Origin: Pelobium manganitolerans
GTDB taxonomy: Bacteria; Bacteroidota; Bacteroidia; Sphingobacteriales; Sphingobacteriaceae
NCBI RefSeq assembly: GCF_003609575.1
Contig: NZ_MBTA01000027.1
Span: 62,001 to 126,000, forward strand
DNA length: 64,000 bases
Direction of reading: 5' to 3'
Below are positions 25,187-33,235 of the stretch, piece by piece (the first letter of the stretch is position 1; every line of letters starts with the position of its first letter). Under the pieces are notes generated by a model that was not told where the DNA came from, ran no database searches, and was given only the letters and a program-made list of their open reading frames with translations. The translations under genes and the position numbers were made by a program.

Positions 25187-25984
25187 TTAAAAAGGACATT
25201 TTTGGCTCACAAAGGTATAAGATAAGGTAATACCCACAAATAGATAGCTATCCTTTTTTCTGAAATCGCCACGTTGCGTACCGGGATTCCCTATTTTGCC
25301 TGCCGAACGGTCCGAAAGTGCCTGCCGCAACGCAGTTTTGTTTGGATCTGTTTCAGCTAATTTGCTGGGATCAGGATAAACACCGCTCACATCATCCAAA
25401 TAATCTGTATTGGTATTGCGGTAGCCAATTTCGCCAATGATGTTAAAATAGCGGCCAAAGTTATATTTTACACCTGCGCCGTAAGGTACAGAAAAAGCGA
25501 TGGTTTTATACTCTTCTGCCTGGCCTTCCGTTTTGTAATATACCAGCTCGTACACATCACCATTAAAATCTGTTTTAGGATTAAAGCCGGCTAAAGCTAC
25601 GCCAGCAAATAAAAACGGCGTGAAACGTTTTTGACGGAACTCAAATCCGTAGTCGAATAAATTAAACTCTAAGCTGACGCTCCCCTCTGTAACGGGCGAA
25701 AAAAAACTGAGGTTACGGTTTATTTCTTGCTGATATTTCGATTTTGACTCGTCATCGCTGATTTTGCCTTGCAGTACGCCAAATTTAATGGCCCAATAGC
25801 TATCGATATTTCTTTTTACGGTTAAGCCTAAGGCCGGATGGTTGAGTGCTAAAGGATTGTTTTGGTTTAAATCGCCCATATAGCCCATTGCACCGCCCGT
25901 AAGGCCCAGCTCCCAAGTTTGCGCCGCTGCAAGGCTACAAAACCCGAAGAAGGAAAGTATAAATACTTTGATAAAATGAGTCAT
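25187..25984 (-). CDS. DUF6089-type outer-membrane beta-barrel protein
   Basis: A 265-residue protein with a signal peptide ending AAAQ. The mature start, WELGLTGGAMGYMGDLNQ, and the closing YLFVGITLSYTFVSQKCPF fit a small outer-membrane barrel of the DUF6089 type. Function is not known. It is 10 bp downstream of nadK and 22 bp upstream of uppS, so it belongs to the envelope transcript. Alternating hydrophobic residues support a barrel. It could be a structural partner in outer-membrane assembly, but that is only inference from position. Confidence 0.82.
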   Translation of the reverse strand: MTHFIKVFILSFFGFCSLAAAQTWELGLTGGAMGYMGDLNQNNPLALNHPALGLTVKRNIDSYWAIKFGVLQGKISDDESKSKYQQEINRNLSFFSPVTEGSVSLEFNLFDYGFEFRQKRFTPFLFAGVALAGFNPKTDFNGDVYELVYYKTEGQAEEYKTIAFSVPYGAGVKYNFGRYFNIIGEIGYRNTNTDYLDDVSGVYPDPSKLAETDPNKTALRQALSDRSAGKIGNPGTQRGDFRKKDSYLFVGITLSYTFVSQKCPF

Positions 25985-25994
25985 TAAGAATGGC

Positions 25995-26879
25995 TTAGTA
26001 ATTTCTGGTATCTATACCCCAAAGCAATTTGTTTCTTAACGTAGATAAATAGGATTGATTGTTTAACCTTACCAAATTAATATCAAAATTGGCTCTTTTT
26101 AAGTGGATACGGGTTCCGGGATTGATTACTTCGGTACGTGAATCTAAGCTTAGCAAGTATTTAGGGCTACGGCCTTCTATTTCAAAAGTGAGCTCGTTTT
26201 CATCTGATAAGATAACAGGCCGTACATTTAAATTATGCGGCGCGATAGGCGTAATCACAAAATTACCCGATTGCGGGAACATGATGGGCCCGCCGCAGCT
26301 TAAAGAATAAGCGGTTGAACCGGTTGGCGTTGCAATGATTAAACCATCTGCCCAATAAGAATTTAAAAATTCGCCGTTTAGGTAACAGTGAATCAATATC
26401 ATGGCAGAAGTATCGCGCTTCATGATGGTCAAATCATTCAACCCGAAGTTTAACTCGCCAAAAAGATTGGCAGAGGTTTCTATTTGCAACAAACGGCGCA
26501 CATCCAAAGTAAATTGGCGGGCTACCAAGGTTTGTACCGCCTGTTCTATCTCCTCTTTATTTACGTTGGCTAAAAAACCCAAACGCCCAAAGTTAATCCC
26601 AATCATGGGAATGCCCGAATCGCGCACCAGAGCCACCGTATCTAGCATGGTGCCATCGCCGCCAAGGCTCAGCATTACCTCCACATGATGGTGCACCAAC
26701 TCATCGTGATTTTTAAACACGGTAAACCTGCTTGGGAACCTCAGCTTGTCTTTCAAAAACTGATAAAAACCTTGATATATAAGCACCTCGGCTTTGTGTT
26801 TTACCAAGCAATCAAATACTTGCTGAATGTACGGTATAACTGTATGATTAAACTGCCGGCCGTAAACTCCAATTTTCAT
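25995..26879 (-). CDS. nadK: NAD kinase
   Basis: A 294-residue enzyme that phosphorylates NAD to NADP. The signature LSLGGDGTML places GGDGT at residues 73-77 with Asp75. IGINFGRLGFLAN and DGLIIATPTGSTAYSLSCGGP further match the family. The length is usual. It sits 80 bp after the CBS gene and 10 bp before the DUF6089 gene. Confidence 0.96.
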   Translation of the reverse strand: MKIGVYGRQFNHTVIPYIQQVFDCLVKHKAEVLIYQGFYQFLKDKLRFPSRFTVFKNHDELVHHHVEVMLSLGGDGTMLDTVALVRDSGIPMIGINFGRLGFLANVNKEEIEQAVQTLVARQFTLDVRRLLQIETSANLFGELNFGLNDLTIMKRDTSAMILIHCYLNGEFLNSYWADGLIIATPTGSTAYSLSCGGPIMFPQSGNFVITPIAPHNLNVRPVILSDENELTFEIEGRSPKYLLSLDSRTEVINPGTRIHLKRANFDINLVRLNNQSYLSTLRNKLLWGIDTRNY

Positions 26880-26959
26880 CGGCTAATTTTTTTATGATGA
26901 TGAATTGATTTTATATTTTGATGTCCCTATGCCTGTTTGGCGGGATGATGGTTTATTGC

Positions 26960-27622
26960 TTAAAAACTAAGGTAGTTCATTAAAGAATCGTACCGGTCTG
27001 TGTCCTTATTGTAAGGATTAGAGTTGTTGAAAGTAGCCATCACCACGTAATCGTAACGCAAAAAAGAAGCTACAATCTGGGTAATGTCCATTTTATTCAC
27101 CTTGATGGTCACGGTTAGCTTGGTAGAATCTGGATGTTCATCTACATAAGAACTTAAAATTTGCGCATTATCCGACTCCACAATTTGGGCAATATGCGCC
27201 AAGGAATTATCTCTGTTGCTGATTTCTAAAACAATAATACCGCCGGGACTAGCCACAGCCGTAATGTTGGCAAGGTACTCTACGGCATCATCAATAAAGA
27301 TAGCGCCCAGATAATTCATCTTTGCATCCAGCACCGGCAAAAGACTTAAACTTTGGTCGTTCAAAGTTTTAATTACATCATAAGCGTGCTGGCTTTCAAT
27401 TACGTACGGGTTTATAAGCGACAGCGTGATGGCGCCCACTGGTTCGGTAAAATCAAGCTCGTTGGCTAAATCTTCTTCGGCTAAAAGGCCTAAAAACTGC
27501 GTTTCGTTAACAATGGGCAAATGGCTCACCTTAAAATCCGCCATTTTATCCAAAGCTTTCTGTATAGGGTCAGCTGGTTTTAATGGCGATATCGATGTAG
27601 ATATGAGGTCACTTGCAATCAT
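26960..27622 (-). CDS. CBS-domain protein
   Basis: A 220-residue protein. Two CBS domains fill the N-terminal 130 residues (ISPLKPADPIQKALDKMADF and later FVIESQHAYDVIKTL-like repeats); CBS pairs bind adenine nucleotides. The remaining part, ISNRDNSLAHIAQIVESDNAQ, resembles an ACT-like regulatory fold. Target unknown. The ATG directly abuts the stop of the upstream hydrolase gene, and nadK follows, so it may tune NAD or envelope metabolism, but this is inference. Confidence 0.85.
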   Translation of the reverse strand: MIASDLISTSISPLKPADPIQKALDKMADFKVSHLPIVNETQFLGLLAEEDLANELDFTEPVGAITLSLINPYVIESQHAYDVIKTLNDQSLSLLPVLDAKMNYLGAIFIDDAVEYLANITAVASPGGIIVLEISNRDNSLAHIAQIVESDNAQILSSYVDEHPDSTKLTVTIKVNKMDITQIVASFLRYDYVVMATFNNSNPYNKDTDRYDSLMNYLSF

Positions 27623-28384
27623 TTAAAGGCCTTTCTTTTGTAAAAACGCTTCAAGCAAACTGTTAAACTGCTCGGGCTGTTCCATCATTGGTGCGTGTCC
27701 GCATTGGTCTATCCAGTGCAGTTCGGCATCTGGCAACAGTTCTTCAAACTCAACAGCCACCTCGGGCGGAGTAATTTTATCGTTTTTGCCCCAAATTAAA
27801 GCTACGGGCACTTTTATTTTCGACAAATCTTTGGCCATGTTATGCCTAATGGCAGATTTTGCCATCGCCAAAATGCGGATTACCTTGTTACGGTTGTTTA
27901 CGGTTTCAAACACATCGTCTACCAATTCTTTTGTAGCTGTTTCCGGGTTGTAAAAGGTGTATTCTACTTTTTCTTTGATAAAATCATAGCTTTCGCGTTT
28001 TGGGAAAGAGCCACCAAAGGCGTTTTCATATAAACCCGAGCTCCCGGTAAGCACCAAAGCCTTTACAAAATCTTGATGAGCCAAAGTATAAATGAGCCCA
28101 ACGTGGCCTCCTAAAGAATTTCCTAAAACAGTAACCTTTTGGTAGCCCTTAAATTTCACAAATCTGTGAACGTATTTTGATAAAGTTTTTACCCCGGTAG
28201 TTAACAGTGGCAAATCATATATCGGCAACATAGGGATAACTACGGTGTAGCGTCCTTTAAACTGTTCAATCACATGCTCCCAATTGCTTAGTGCGCCCAT
28301 AAGGCCGTGTAAAAGCAATAGCACTTCTCCATTACCTTCTTCAATGTATTTAAAACCGTCTTCTTCTTTAATTATGTAATCCAT
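27623..28384 (-). CDS. Alpha/beta-hydrolase
   Basis: A 253-residue hydrolase. HGLMGALSNW is the oxyanion loop. GNSLGG at about residues 88-93 holds the nucleophile Ser. WGKNDKITPP contains the likely acid Asp, and QCGHAPMMEQP the catalytic His. The substrate is not evident; ester or lactone cleavage is likely. It is the first gene of the run to nadK, and the start of the CBS gene abuts its stop codon. A near-match to the -7 element (TACCTTTT) lies about 13 nt before its ATG. Confidence 0.88.
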   Translation of the reverse strand: MDYIIKEEDGFKYIEEGNGEVLLLLHGLMGALSNWEHVIEQFKGRYTVVIPMLPIYDLPLLTTGVKTLSKYVHRFVKFKGYQKVTVLGNSLGGHVGLIYTLAHQDFVKALVLTGSSGLYENAFGGSFPKRESYDFIKEKVEYTFYNPETATKELVDDVFETVNNRNKVIRILAMAKSAIRHNMAKDLSKIKVPVALIWGKNDKITPPEVAVEFEELLPDAELHWIDQCGHAPMMEQPEQFNSLLEAFLQKKGL

Positions 28385-28498
28385 AAATTCTACAAAAGGT
28401 AATATGCATTAATTGTGCTAAATTAATAGTCTGTTTTTAAAATGAGTATAAAAACACTTATAAAATGCAAAAAATAGGCGCTACGGCAATTACTTGCA

Positions 28499-28945
28499 TT
28501 AGGCAAGCAAGCTTTTTACAGTTGCAGAAATTGCCTTGCCATCGGCTTTTCCGGCAAGTTCTTTATTGGCAACGCCCATCAATTTACCCATATCTTTTAC
28601 GCTGCTTACCTGCAAGCGCGCTATCAGGTCCTTAATGTACGCATCTAATTCTTCTTGCGATAATTGTTTAGGCAAATATTTTTCGATAACAGCTATTTCT
28701 TCCACCTCAATTTGGTATAAATCTTCGCGGTTTTGACTTTTGTAAATATCTGCCGACTCTTTCCTTTGTTTAACCAGCTTCTGCAAAACCTTGATTTCTG
28801 CATCTTGGTTAATTTCCTGTGACGCTCCTTTTTCTGTTTTAGCCAGCAGCAAAGCCGATTTTATAGCGCGCAAACCTCTTAATGTAGCTTCGTCTTTAGC
28901 CAACATGGCGGCTTTAATATCTTGGTTGATGGTGTTTTCTAGCAT
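28499..28945 (-). CDS. GatB/YqeY-domain protein
   Basis: A 148-residue helical protein of the YqeY family, related to the tail domain of the GatB amidotransferase. Motifs include AAMLAKDEATLRGLRAIKSAL near the start and VKDMGKLMGVANKELAGKADGK near the end. These proteins probably touch tRNA, but the role is not established. It stands 114 bp from the hydrolase gene, and upstream lies a heptad repeat array, whose last unit starts about 9 nt before the ATG. Confidence 0.9.
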   Translation of the reverse strand: MLENTINQDIKAAMLAKDEATLRGLRAIKSALLLAKTEKGASQEINQDAEIKVLQKLVKQRKESADIYKSQNREDLYQIEVEEIAVIEKYLPKQLSQEELDAYIKDLIARLQVSSVKDMGKLMGVANKELAGKADGKAISATVKSLLA

Positions 28946-28953
28946 TTTTTTTT

Positions 28954-28981
28954 AGTAGTGAGTAGTGAGTATTAAGATTTG
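28954..28981. repeat. Heptad tandem repeat array, four units
   Basis: Four 7-bp units in phase: AGTAGTG, AGTAGTG, AGTATTA, AGATTTG. It starts 8 nt upstream of the yqeY-type gene's ATG (minus strand). Same unit family as 898-918, 29042-29097 and 31583-31638. Confidence 0.85.
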
Positions 28982-28990
28982 TGTGGCAAT

Positions 28991-29148
28991 TTATCTCGGT
29001 AAACTTAGGTTTTTGAATTTTTACTTTTATGATTTCTTATTAGTACTGAGCAGTGAGTATTGAGTATCAAGACAAAAGTATCAAGTATCAAGACCTATTG
29101 GGGTCTCTTTTATCTTGGCTAATTTATGGGTTTTTAATTTTTACTTTT
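28991..29148. repeat. Imperfect direct repeat framing a heptad array
   Basis: 28991-29028 (TTATCTCGG..TTTTTGAATTTTTACTTTT type) and 29110-29148 are similar in order and length, with about ten differences. Each copy lies next to a heptad array. The second copy runs up to the stop codon of the short-chain dehydrogenase gene. Confidence 0.55.
29042..29097. repeat. Heptad tandem repeat array, eight units
   Basis: Eight consecutive 7-bp units kept in strict phase: AGTACTG, AGCAGTG, AGTATTG, AGTATCA, AGACAAA, AGTATCA, AGTATCA, AGACCTA. Every unit starts with AG, and most with AGTA. No hairpin or spacer structure. Confidence 0.88.
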
Positions 29149-29921
29149 TAATTTTTACCTTTTTCCCAATAAAAGGCCGAAGCTTGTGCAGTAGGCATAA
29201 TCAGTAAATCGTTAATGTTTACATGAGCTGGCCTGCTGGTGATAAAATAAATAGTTTCTGCGATGTCGCTGGCTGTTAAAGGCTGGTAACCTTCATATAC
29301 TTTTTTAGCGCGCGTTTTATCTCCATGAAAGCGGACTTCAGAAAATTCGGTTTCCACAGCGCCGGGATGTATTACCGATACACGGATGTTATGCTTCAAA
29401 AGGTCAATCCGCATAGATTTGCTCAGCGCATCTACCGCATGTTTTGTGGCGCAATAAACGTTGCCTTTGGCATAAACTTCTTTTCCGGCAATAGAACCTA
29501 AATTCACAATAAAGCCTTGTTTGCGGTCAACCATCCATCCAGAAATTATTTTAGATACGTAAAGCAAACCTTTAATATTGGTATCAATCATCGTTTCCCA
29601 ATCGCTTAATTTAGCCTCATCAAAATCATCCATTCCTTGGCTTAAACCGGCGTTGTTAATTAGCACGTCCACGTTTTTCCATTCCGCAGGCAAAGCATTT
29701 AAATGCTGTGTTACGGCATTTTTATCTTGTACGTCAAATGTTAATGCGCTTACGCTGATGCCAAACTGCTGTTCTAATTTTTGTTTAAGCGATTGTAGGC
29801 GTTCCTCTCTCCTTCCGGTGATGATGAGGTTGAAACCGTTAGAAGCGTAAGTTATAGCGCAAGCCTCGCCAATGCCCGATGTGGCACCGGTAATTAAAGC
29901 AAGTTTTGGTATTTGTGGCAT
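29148..29921 (-). CDS. Short-chain dehydrogenase/reductase
   Basis: A 257-residue oxidoreductase. The ATG at 29921 (MPQIPKLALITG) is preferred to one 45 bp upstream. The cofactor motif TGATSGIG, the NNAG motif (INNAGLSQGM), the catalytic YCATK and an upstream Ser (NLGSIAGK) are all present. An Arg in TGRREER suggests NADP. The closest known type is the YdfG-like group that acts on 3-hydroxy acids such as serine or allo-threonine. No gene shares its transcript clearly. Confidence 0.92.
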   Translation of the reverse strand: MPQIPKLALITGATSGIGEACAITYASNGFNLIITGRREERLQSLKQKLEQQFGISVSALTFDVQDKNAVTQHLNALPAEWKNVDVLINNAGLSQGMDDFDEAKLSDWETMIDTNIKGLLYVSKIISGWMVDRKQGFIVNLGSIAGKEVYAKGNVYCATKHAVDALSKSMRIDLLKHNIRVSVIHPGAVETEFSEVRFHGDKTRAKKVYEGYQPLTASDIAETIYFITSRPAHVNINDLLIMPTAQASAFYWEKGKN

Positions 29922-30070
29922 GATGTTACTTTTTTGGTCAAAATAATTATAAGAATTGAAAAGCACCGAAAAAATTATCCTTATTGTCCACAGGCACCAT
30001 TATCAAAACGTTGTAGCTAAGGCAAGAAATGCCGAAGAACGATCAGATAAGTTAGATAAGAAGAGCGTCC

Positions 30071-30832
30071 TCACTCAAAATAAAGGCTAAAGACGAAATT
30101 CCGTAAAAACAGTTTTTCGATAGGGCTGGCATACGGATGGTCTTCGCGCTTGAGTACGCTTTTCACCGAATTGCTCAGTTTAATTTCTGGCGAAAGCTTA
30201 AAAAACTCGAAATACAAGTCGAAACCTATCCCCACTTCGTAAGACAAAATGCCTTTATTGTTTTTAAGCTGTTTATTAACCGCAATTTCTCCTACATCAT
30301 CGGCATTTTTTTTTGCTGCAATATCAATCCCGTATTTGCCGCCTGCCAATAAATACGCTCTAAAATTATTGCGCCTGTCCGATTTTAATTTGATCCCCAA
30401 AGGAAACTCGAACATGGTAGACGAAACAACCCTCCGTGTAAACCCTTCGGGCGATGTTAAGCCTTTGCGGTCATGCGAAACACCATCCGTAAACTCGTAA
30501 TCAATAATTCTGTCGGCAAAAACAAAAACAGGCGTAAACCTCAAATTCACATTCGGCGTAACGTACAAATCAGACACAAAACCAATCCCGAAACCCGGGT
30601 TTTGGATAGATCGGATACTTTTTAAACCAGCAGTAACTTGGGCTCCATCTTCAACAAATGGTTTTTCCCAGTCGGCAAAGCGTTGTATTTTATACTCGGA
30701 ACTTAAATATTGGAAACCAAAGCCAAAGTGCAGGTTATCATTATCCACACCGCCACCATAATTGCCCTGCGCAAATGCAGAGAACGAGCTCAAAAGAACG
30801 ATTAATGAAAATATTACCCTTTTGTTGGTCAT
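30071..30832 (-). CDS. porT: Type IX secretion outer-membrane protein PorT
   Basis: A 253-residue protein with a signal peptide (ends SAFAQ) and an outer-membrane barrel. HFGFGFQYLSSEYKIQ near residue 36, the GFGIGFVSDLYVTPNVNLRF segment and FRAYLLAGGKYGID match PorT/SprT. PorT is needed for type IX secretion and gliding. It overlaps ubiE by 4 bp (ATGA), an arrangement I know from other Bacteroidota. Its presence fits the two cargo proteins with sorting domains in this window. Confidence 0.85.
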   Translation of the reverse strand: MTNKRVIFSLIVLLSSFSAFAQGNYGGGVDNDNLHFGFGFQYLSSEYKIQRFADWEKPFVEDGAQVTAGLKSIRSIQNPGFGIGFVSDLYVTPNVNLRFTPVFVFADRIIDYEFTDGVSHDRKGLTSPEGFTRRVVSSTMFEFPLGIKLKSDRRNNFRAYLLAGGKYGIDIAAKKNADDVGEIAVNKQLKNNKGILSYEVGIGFDLYFEFFKLSPEIKLSNSVKSVLKREDHPYASPIEKLFLRNFVFSLYFE

Positions 30833-31563
30833 TTAACGCCGGTATAGATCGAACAAATCCCAAACGCTAAGGGGCGGCATTTGGTATTTTTATAACCTAC
30901 TTTATCCATTAAATCCGTAAAGTTTTTTCCGTCTGGGAAAGCATTTACAGATTCTGGCAAATAGGTGTAAGCGCTGGAATCTTTTGAAAAAACCTTCCCA
31001 ATGCTAGGCGTAATATAATGAAAGTAAAAGTTATATAGCTGTTTGATAGGAAAAGCCTTAGGTTTAGAAAATTCCAATATCACCGCTTTACCGCCGGGCT
31101 TTAAAACCCTTAACATATCAGCAATTCCCTTCTCTAAATTTTCAAAATTACGCACGCCGTAGGCCACAGTAATGGCGTCAAAACTATCGTTATCAAACAG
31201 CAAACGTTCAGAGTCGCCCAATCTTACTTCAAAACAATCTTCTTTTTTCCGTTTTTTAATCTTCTCTTTAGCAACAGCCAGCATCCCCTCAGAAATATCC
31301 ACACCTATAATTTTTTTTGGCTTCAGTATTTCCAAAGCTTCAAAAGCAAAATCGCCGGTACCGGTGGCCACGTCTAAAATTGTTTGCGGGCGATCTTTTA
31401 AAAGTTCTTTTATCGCTAGTTTACGCCAGATAATATCTATCCCTAAAGACATAAAATGATTTAAAAAATCATAAGTCTTTGAAATATTATTAAACATGGT
31501 GGCCACCTGCTCTTTTTTTGCGGCCTGTTGGTTTTTATAGGGGGTAACGTTTTCCGGATTCAT
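30829..31563 (-). CDS. ubiE: Demethylmenaquinone methyltransferase
   Basis: A 244-residue SAM-dependent methyltransferase of the UbiE/MenG family. VATGTGDFAFEAL is the SAM-binding loop. VAYGVRNFENLEKG and RVLKPGGKAVILEFSKP are family signatures, and YNFYFHYITPSIGK closes the domain. It makes menaquinone by C-methylation. It is co-transcribed with porT. A perfect -7 element sits 6 nt before the ATG. Confidence 0.95.
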   Translation of the reverse strand: MNPENVTPYKNQQAAKKEQVATMFNNISKTYDFLNHFMSLGIDIIWRKLAIKELLKDRPQTILDVATGTGDFAFEALEILKPKKIIGVDISEGMLAVAKEKIKKRKKEDCFEVRLGDSERLLFDNDSFDAITVAYGVRNFENLEKGIADMLRVLKPGGKAVILEFSKPKAFPIKQLYNFYFHYITPSIGKVFSKDSSAYTYLPESVNAFPDGKNFTDLMDKVGYKNTKCRPLAFGICSIYTGVK

Positions 31564-31568
31564 TTGCG

Positions 31569-31576
31569 CAAAGATA
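31569..31576 (-). promoter_or_regulatory. -7 element TATCTTTG of ubiE
   Basis: Minus-strand TATCTTTG matches TAnnTTTG. Its last base is 6 nt from the A of the ATG, so transcription probably begins at or within a base or two of the start codon. Confidence 0.55.
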
Positions 31577-31582
31577 GGCTTT

Positions 31583-31638
31583 AGTATGAAGTATCAAGCA
31601 GTAAGTATTAAGTAATGAGTAGTGAGTAGTGAGTAGTA
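31583..31638. repeat. Heptad tandem repeat array, eight units
   Basis: Eight 7-bp units in phase: AGTATGA, AGTATCA, AGCAGTA, AGTATTA, AGTAATG, AGTAGTG, AGTAGTG, AGTAGTA. It lies between the divergent ubiE and response-regulator/kinase genes, just upstream of the ubiE -7 element. Confidence 0.88.
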
Positions 31639-31756
31639 CTGCGGTAAAACACCAATTATGAAATATCAGCCAATTTTACTTTTTTTGGTTTAATTATTGT
31701 TGCAACACTTTATTTATCAAAAAACGATTGGTGGTTGGATTTACTTTACATTGTAG

Positions 31757-33220
31757 ATGATTTTAATAGTTGATGACAAGCAAGAGAACATTTATTCTCT
31801 CAAAAAACTGTTAGAATCTAAAGGTTTTGCTGTCGATACCGCGCTTTCTGGAGAAGAAGGTTTAAAAAAAGTTCTTAATACAGATTATGCACTCATTATT
31901 TTAGATGTGCAAATGCCAGTAATGGACGGTTTTGAGGTTGCCGAAACTTTAAGCGGCTTCAACAAAACAAAAGATATTCCTATCATTTTTCTTTCTGCGG
32001 TAAATACCAACAATAAATTCATCAATAAAGGTTACGAATCTGGCGGGATAGATTATGTAGTAAAGCCTTTTGACCCCGAAATACTGCTTTTAAAAGTAAA
32101 TACCTTTGTTAAGCTTTACCAGCAAACTAAAGAACTACAAACCGCACAGCAGGCTTTACGCGCCGAAATTGATATCCGGAAAAGGGTACAATCGGAGCTT
32201 AAAGAACGCGTAGAAGAACTCCAAAACACACTTGAAGTACTGCCCTTAATTGCGTTTACAGCTAATGAAATCGGAGAAATAGAGTTTGTAAACCACAACT
32301 GGTTCAAATACGCCAAAAGCGCCGATAAATTTCCAGAAACTTTTGAAAACGAAGTAGATATTGAAAAGGAATGGAAAATTGCTTTTGCCAAGCAAGAAAG
32401 CTTAGAGCTAGAAGTTTGCATTAAGGAACTTTACAGCACAAAATACAAGCATCACCTGTTGCGTATTGTCCCCATTTGGGAAAATCAGAAACTGCTTAAA
32501 TGGATTGGTACTTTTACAGATATTGAAGACCAAAAGCAGATAGAAAAAAAGAAAGACGAATTTTTAAGTATCACCAGCCACGAGTTAAAGACGCCCCTAA
32601 CCAGTGTTAAAGCGTATATACAGTTGCTTTCGCGCTCTTTAAGGGAACATGAATCAGATCAGATTAAAACCTATATAGAAAAAGCACAACTTCAGGTAGA
32701 AAAACTTAATGAGCTGATATCTGACCTATTGGATATTTCTAAAATTGAAAGTGGCGAGCTTAAATTAAATAAAAAGGACTTCGACATTAAACTGATGATC
32801 GAGTCTGCGGTAGAAACCATACAACAAACCCATAGCGATTTTGAACTGGAAATCATCGGTAACGAGCAACCTTTAATCGTAAATGCCGATGAAAGCCGTA
32901 TCGAGCAGGTTTTAATCAACTACCTTACCAACGCTTTAAAATATTCGCCAGACCATAAAAGTTTACGCATCACCAGAAGCGTAGCAGACGGCAACGTGGT
33001 GGTAAAAGTTAAAGATTCTGGCATCGGTATTCCGCCAGAAAAGCATAAAAACATCTTCTCCAAGTTTTACCGTGTAGAAGAATCCTCGCTTAAATTTCAA
33101 GGTTTGGGCATTGGGCTATATATTTGTGCAGAGATTATTAAGCGCCACAACGGATACGTAGGCGTTGAAAGCGTTTTCGGGGACGGATCTGAGTTCTGTT
33201 TCGCTATACCAGTTAAATAA
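31757..33220 (+). CDS. Receiver-histidine kinase hybrid
   Basis: A 487-residue protein. An N-terminal receiver domain has the acidic pair VDDKQ and phospho-acceptor Asp50 in ILDVQMP, with the Lys in VKPF. A PAS-like segment follows at about residues 155-250. The HisKA motif SHELKTPLTS contains His275, and the ATPase domain has an N box (NYLTNALKYS) and GLGIGLY. No membrane segment, so it is a soluble kinase, probably regulated by its own receiver domain. It opens a block of signalling genes; the next gene starts 15 bp later. Confidence 0.93.
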   Translation: MILIVDDKQENIYSLKKLLESKGFAVDTALSGEEGLKKVLNTDYALIILDVQMPVMDGFEVAETLSGFNKTKDIPIIFLSAVNTNNKFINKGYESGGIDYVVKPFDPEILLLKVNTFVKLYQQTKELQTAQQALRAEIDIRKRVQSELKERVEELQNTLEVLPLIAFTANEIGEIEFVNHNWFKYAKSADKFPETFENEVDIEKEWKIAFAKQESLELEVCIKELYSTKYKHHLLRIVPIWENQKLLKWIGTFTDIEDQKQIEKKKDEFLSITSHELKTPLTSVKAYIQLLSRSLREHESDQIKTYIEKAQLQVEKLNELISDLLDISKIESGELKLNKKDFDIKLMIESAVETIQQTHSDFELEIIGNEQPLIVNADESRIEQVLINYLTNALKYSPDHKSLRITRSVADGNVVVKVKDSGIGIPPEKHKNIFSKFYRVEESSLKFQGLGIGLYICAEIIKRHNGYVGVESVFGDGSEFCFAIPVK

Positions 33221-33235
33221 ACATTTTTCCTAAAC

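Noticed and set aside
29042-29097. CRISPR array
   Set aside because: The unit is only 7 bp with no spacers of unique sequence, and no cas gene is present.
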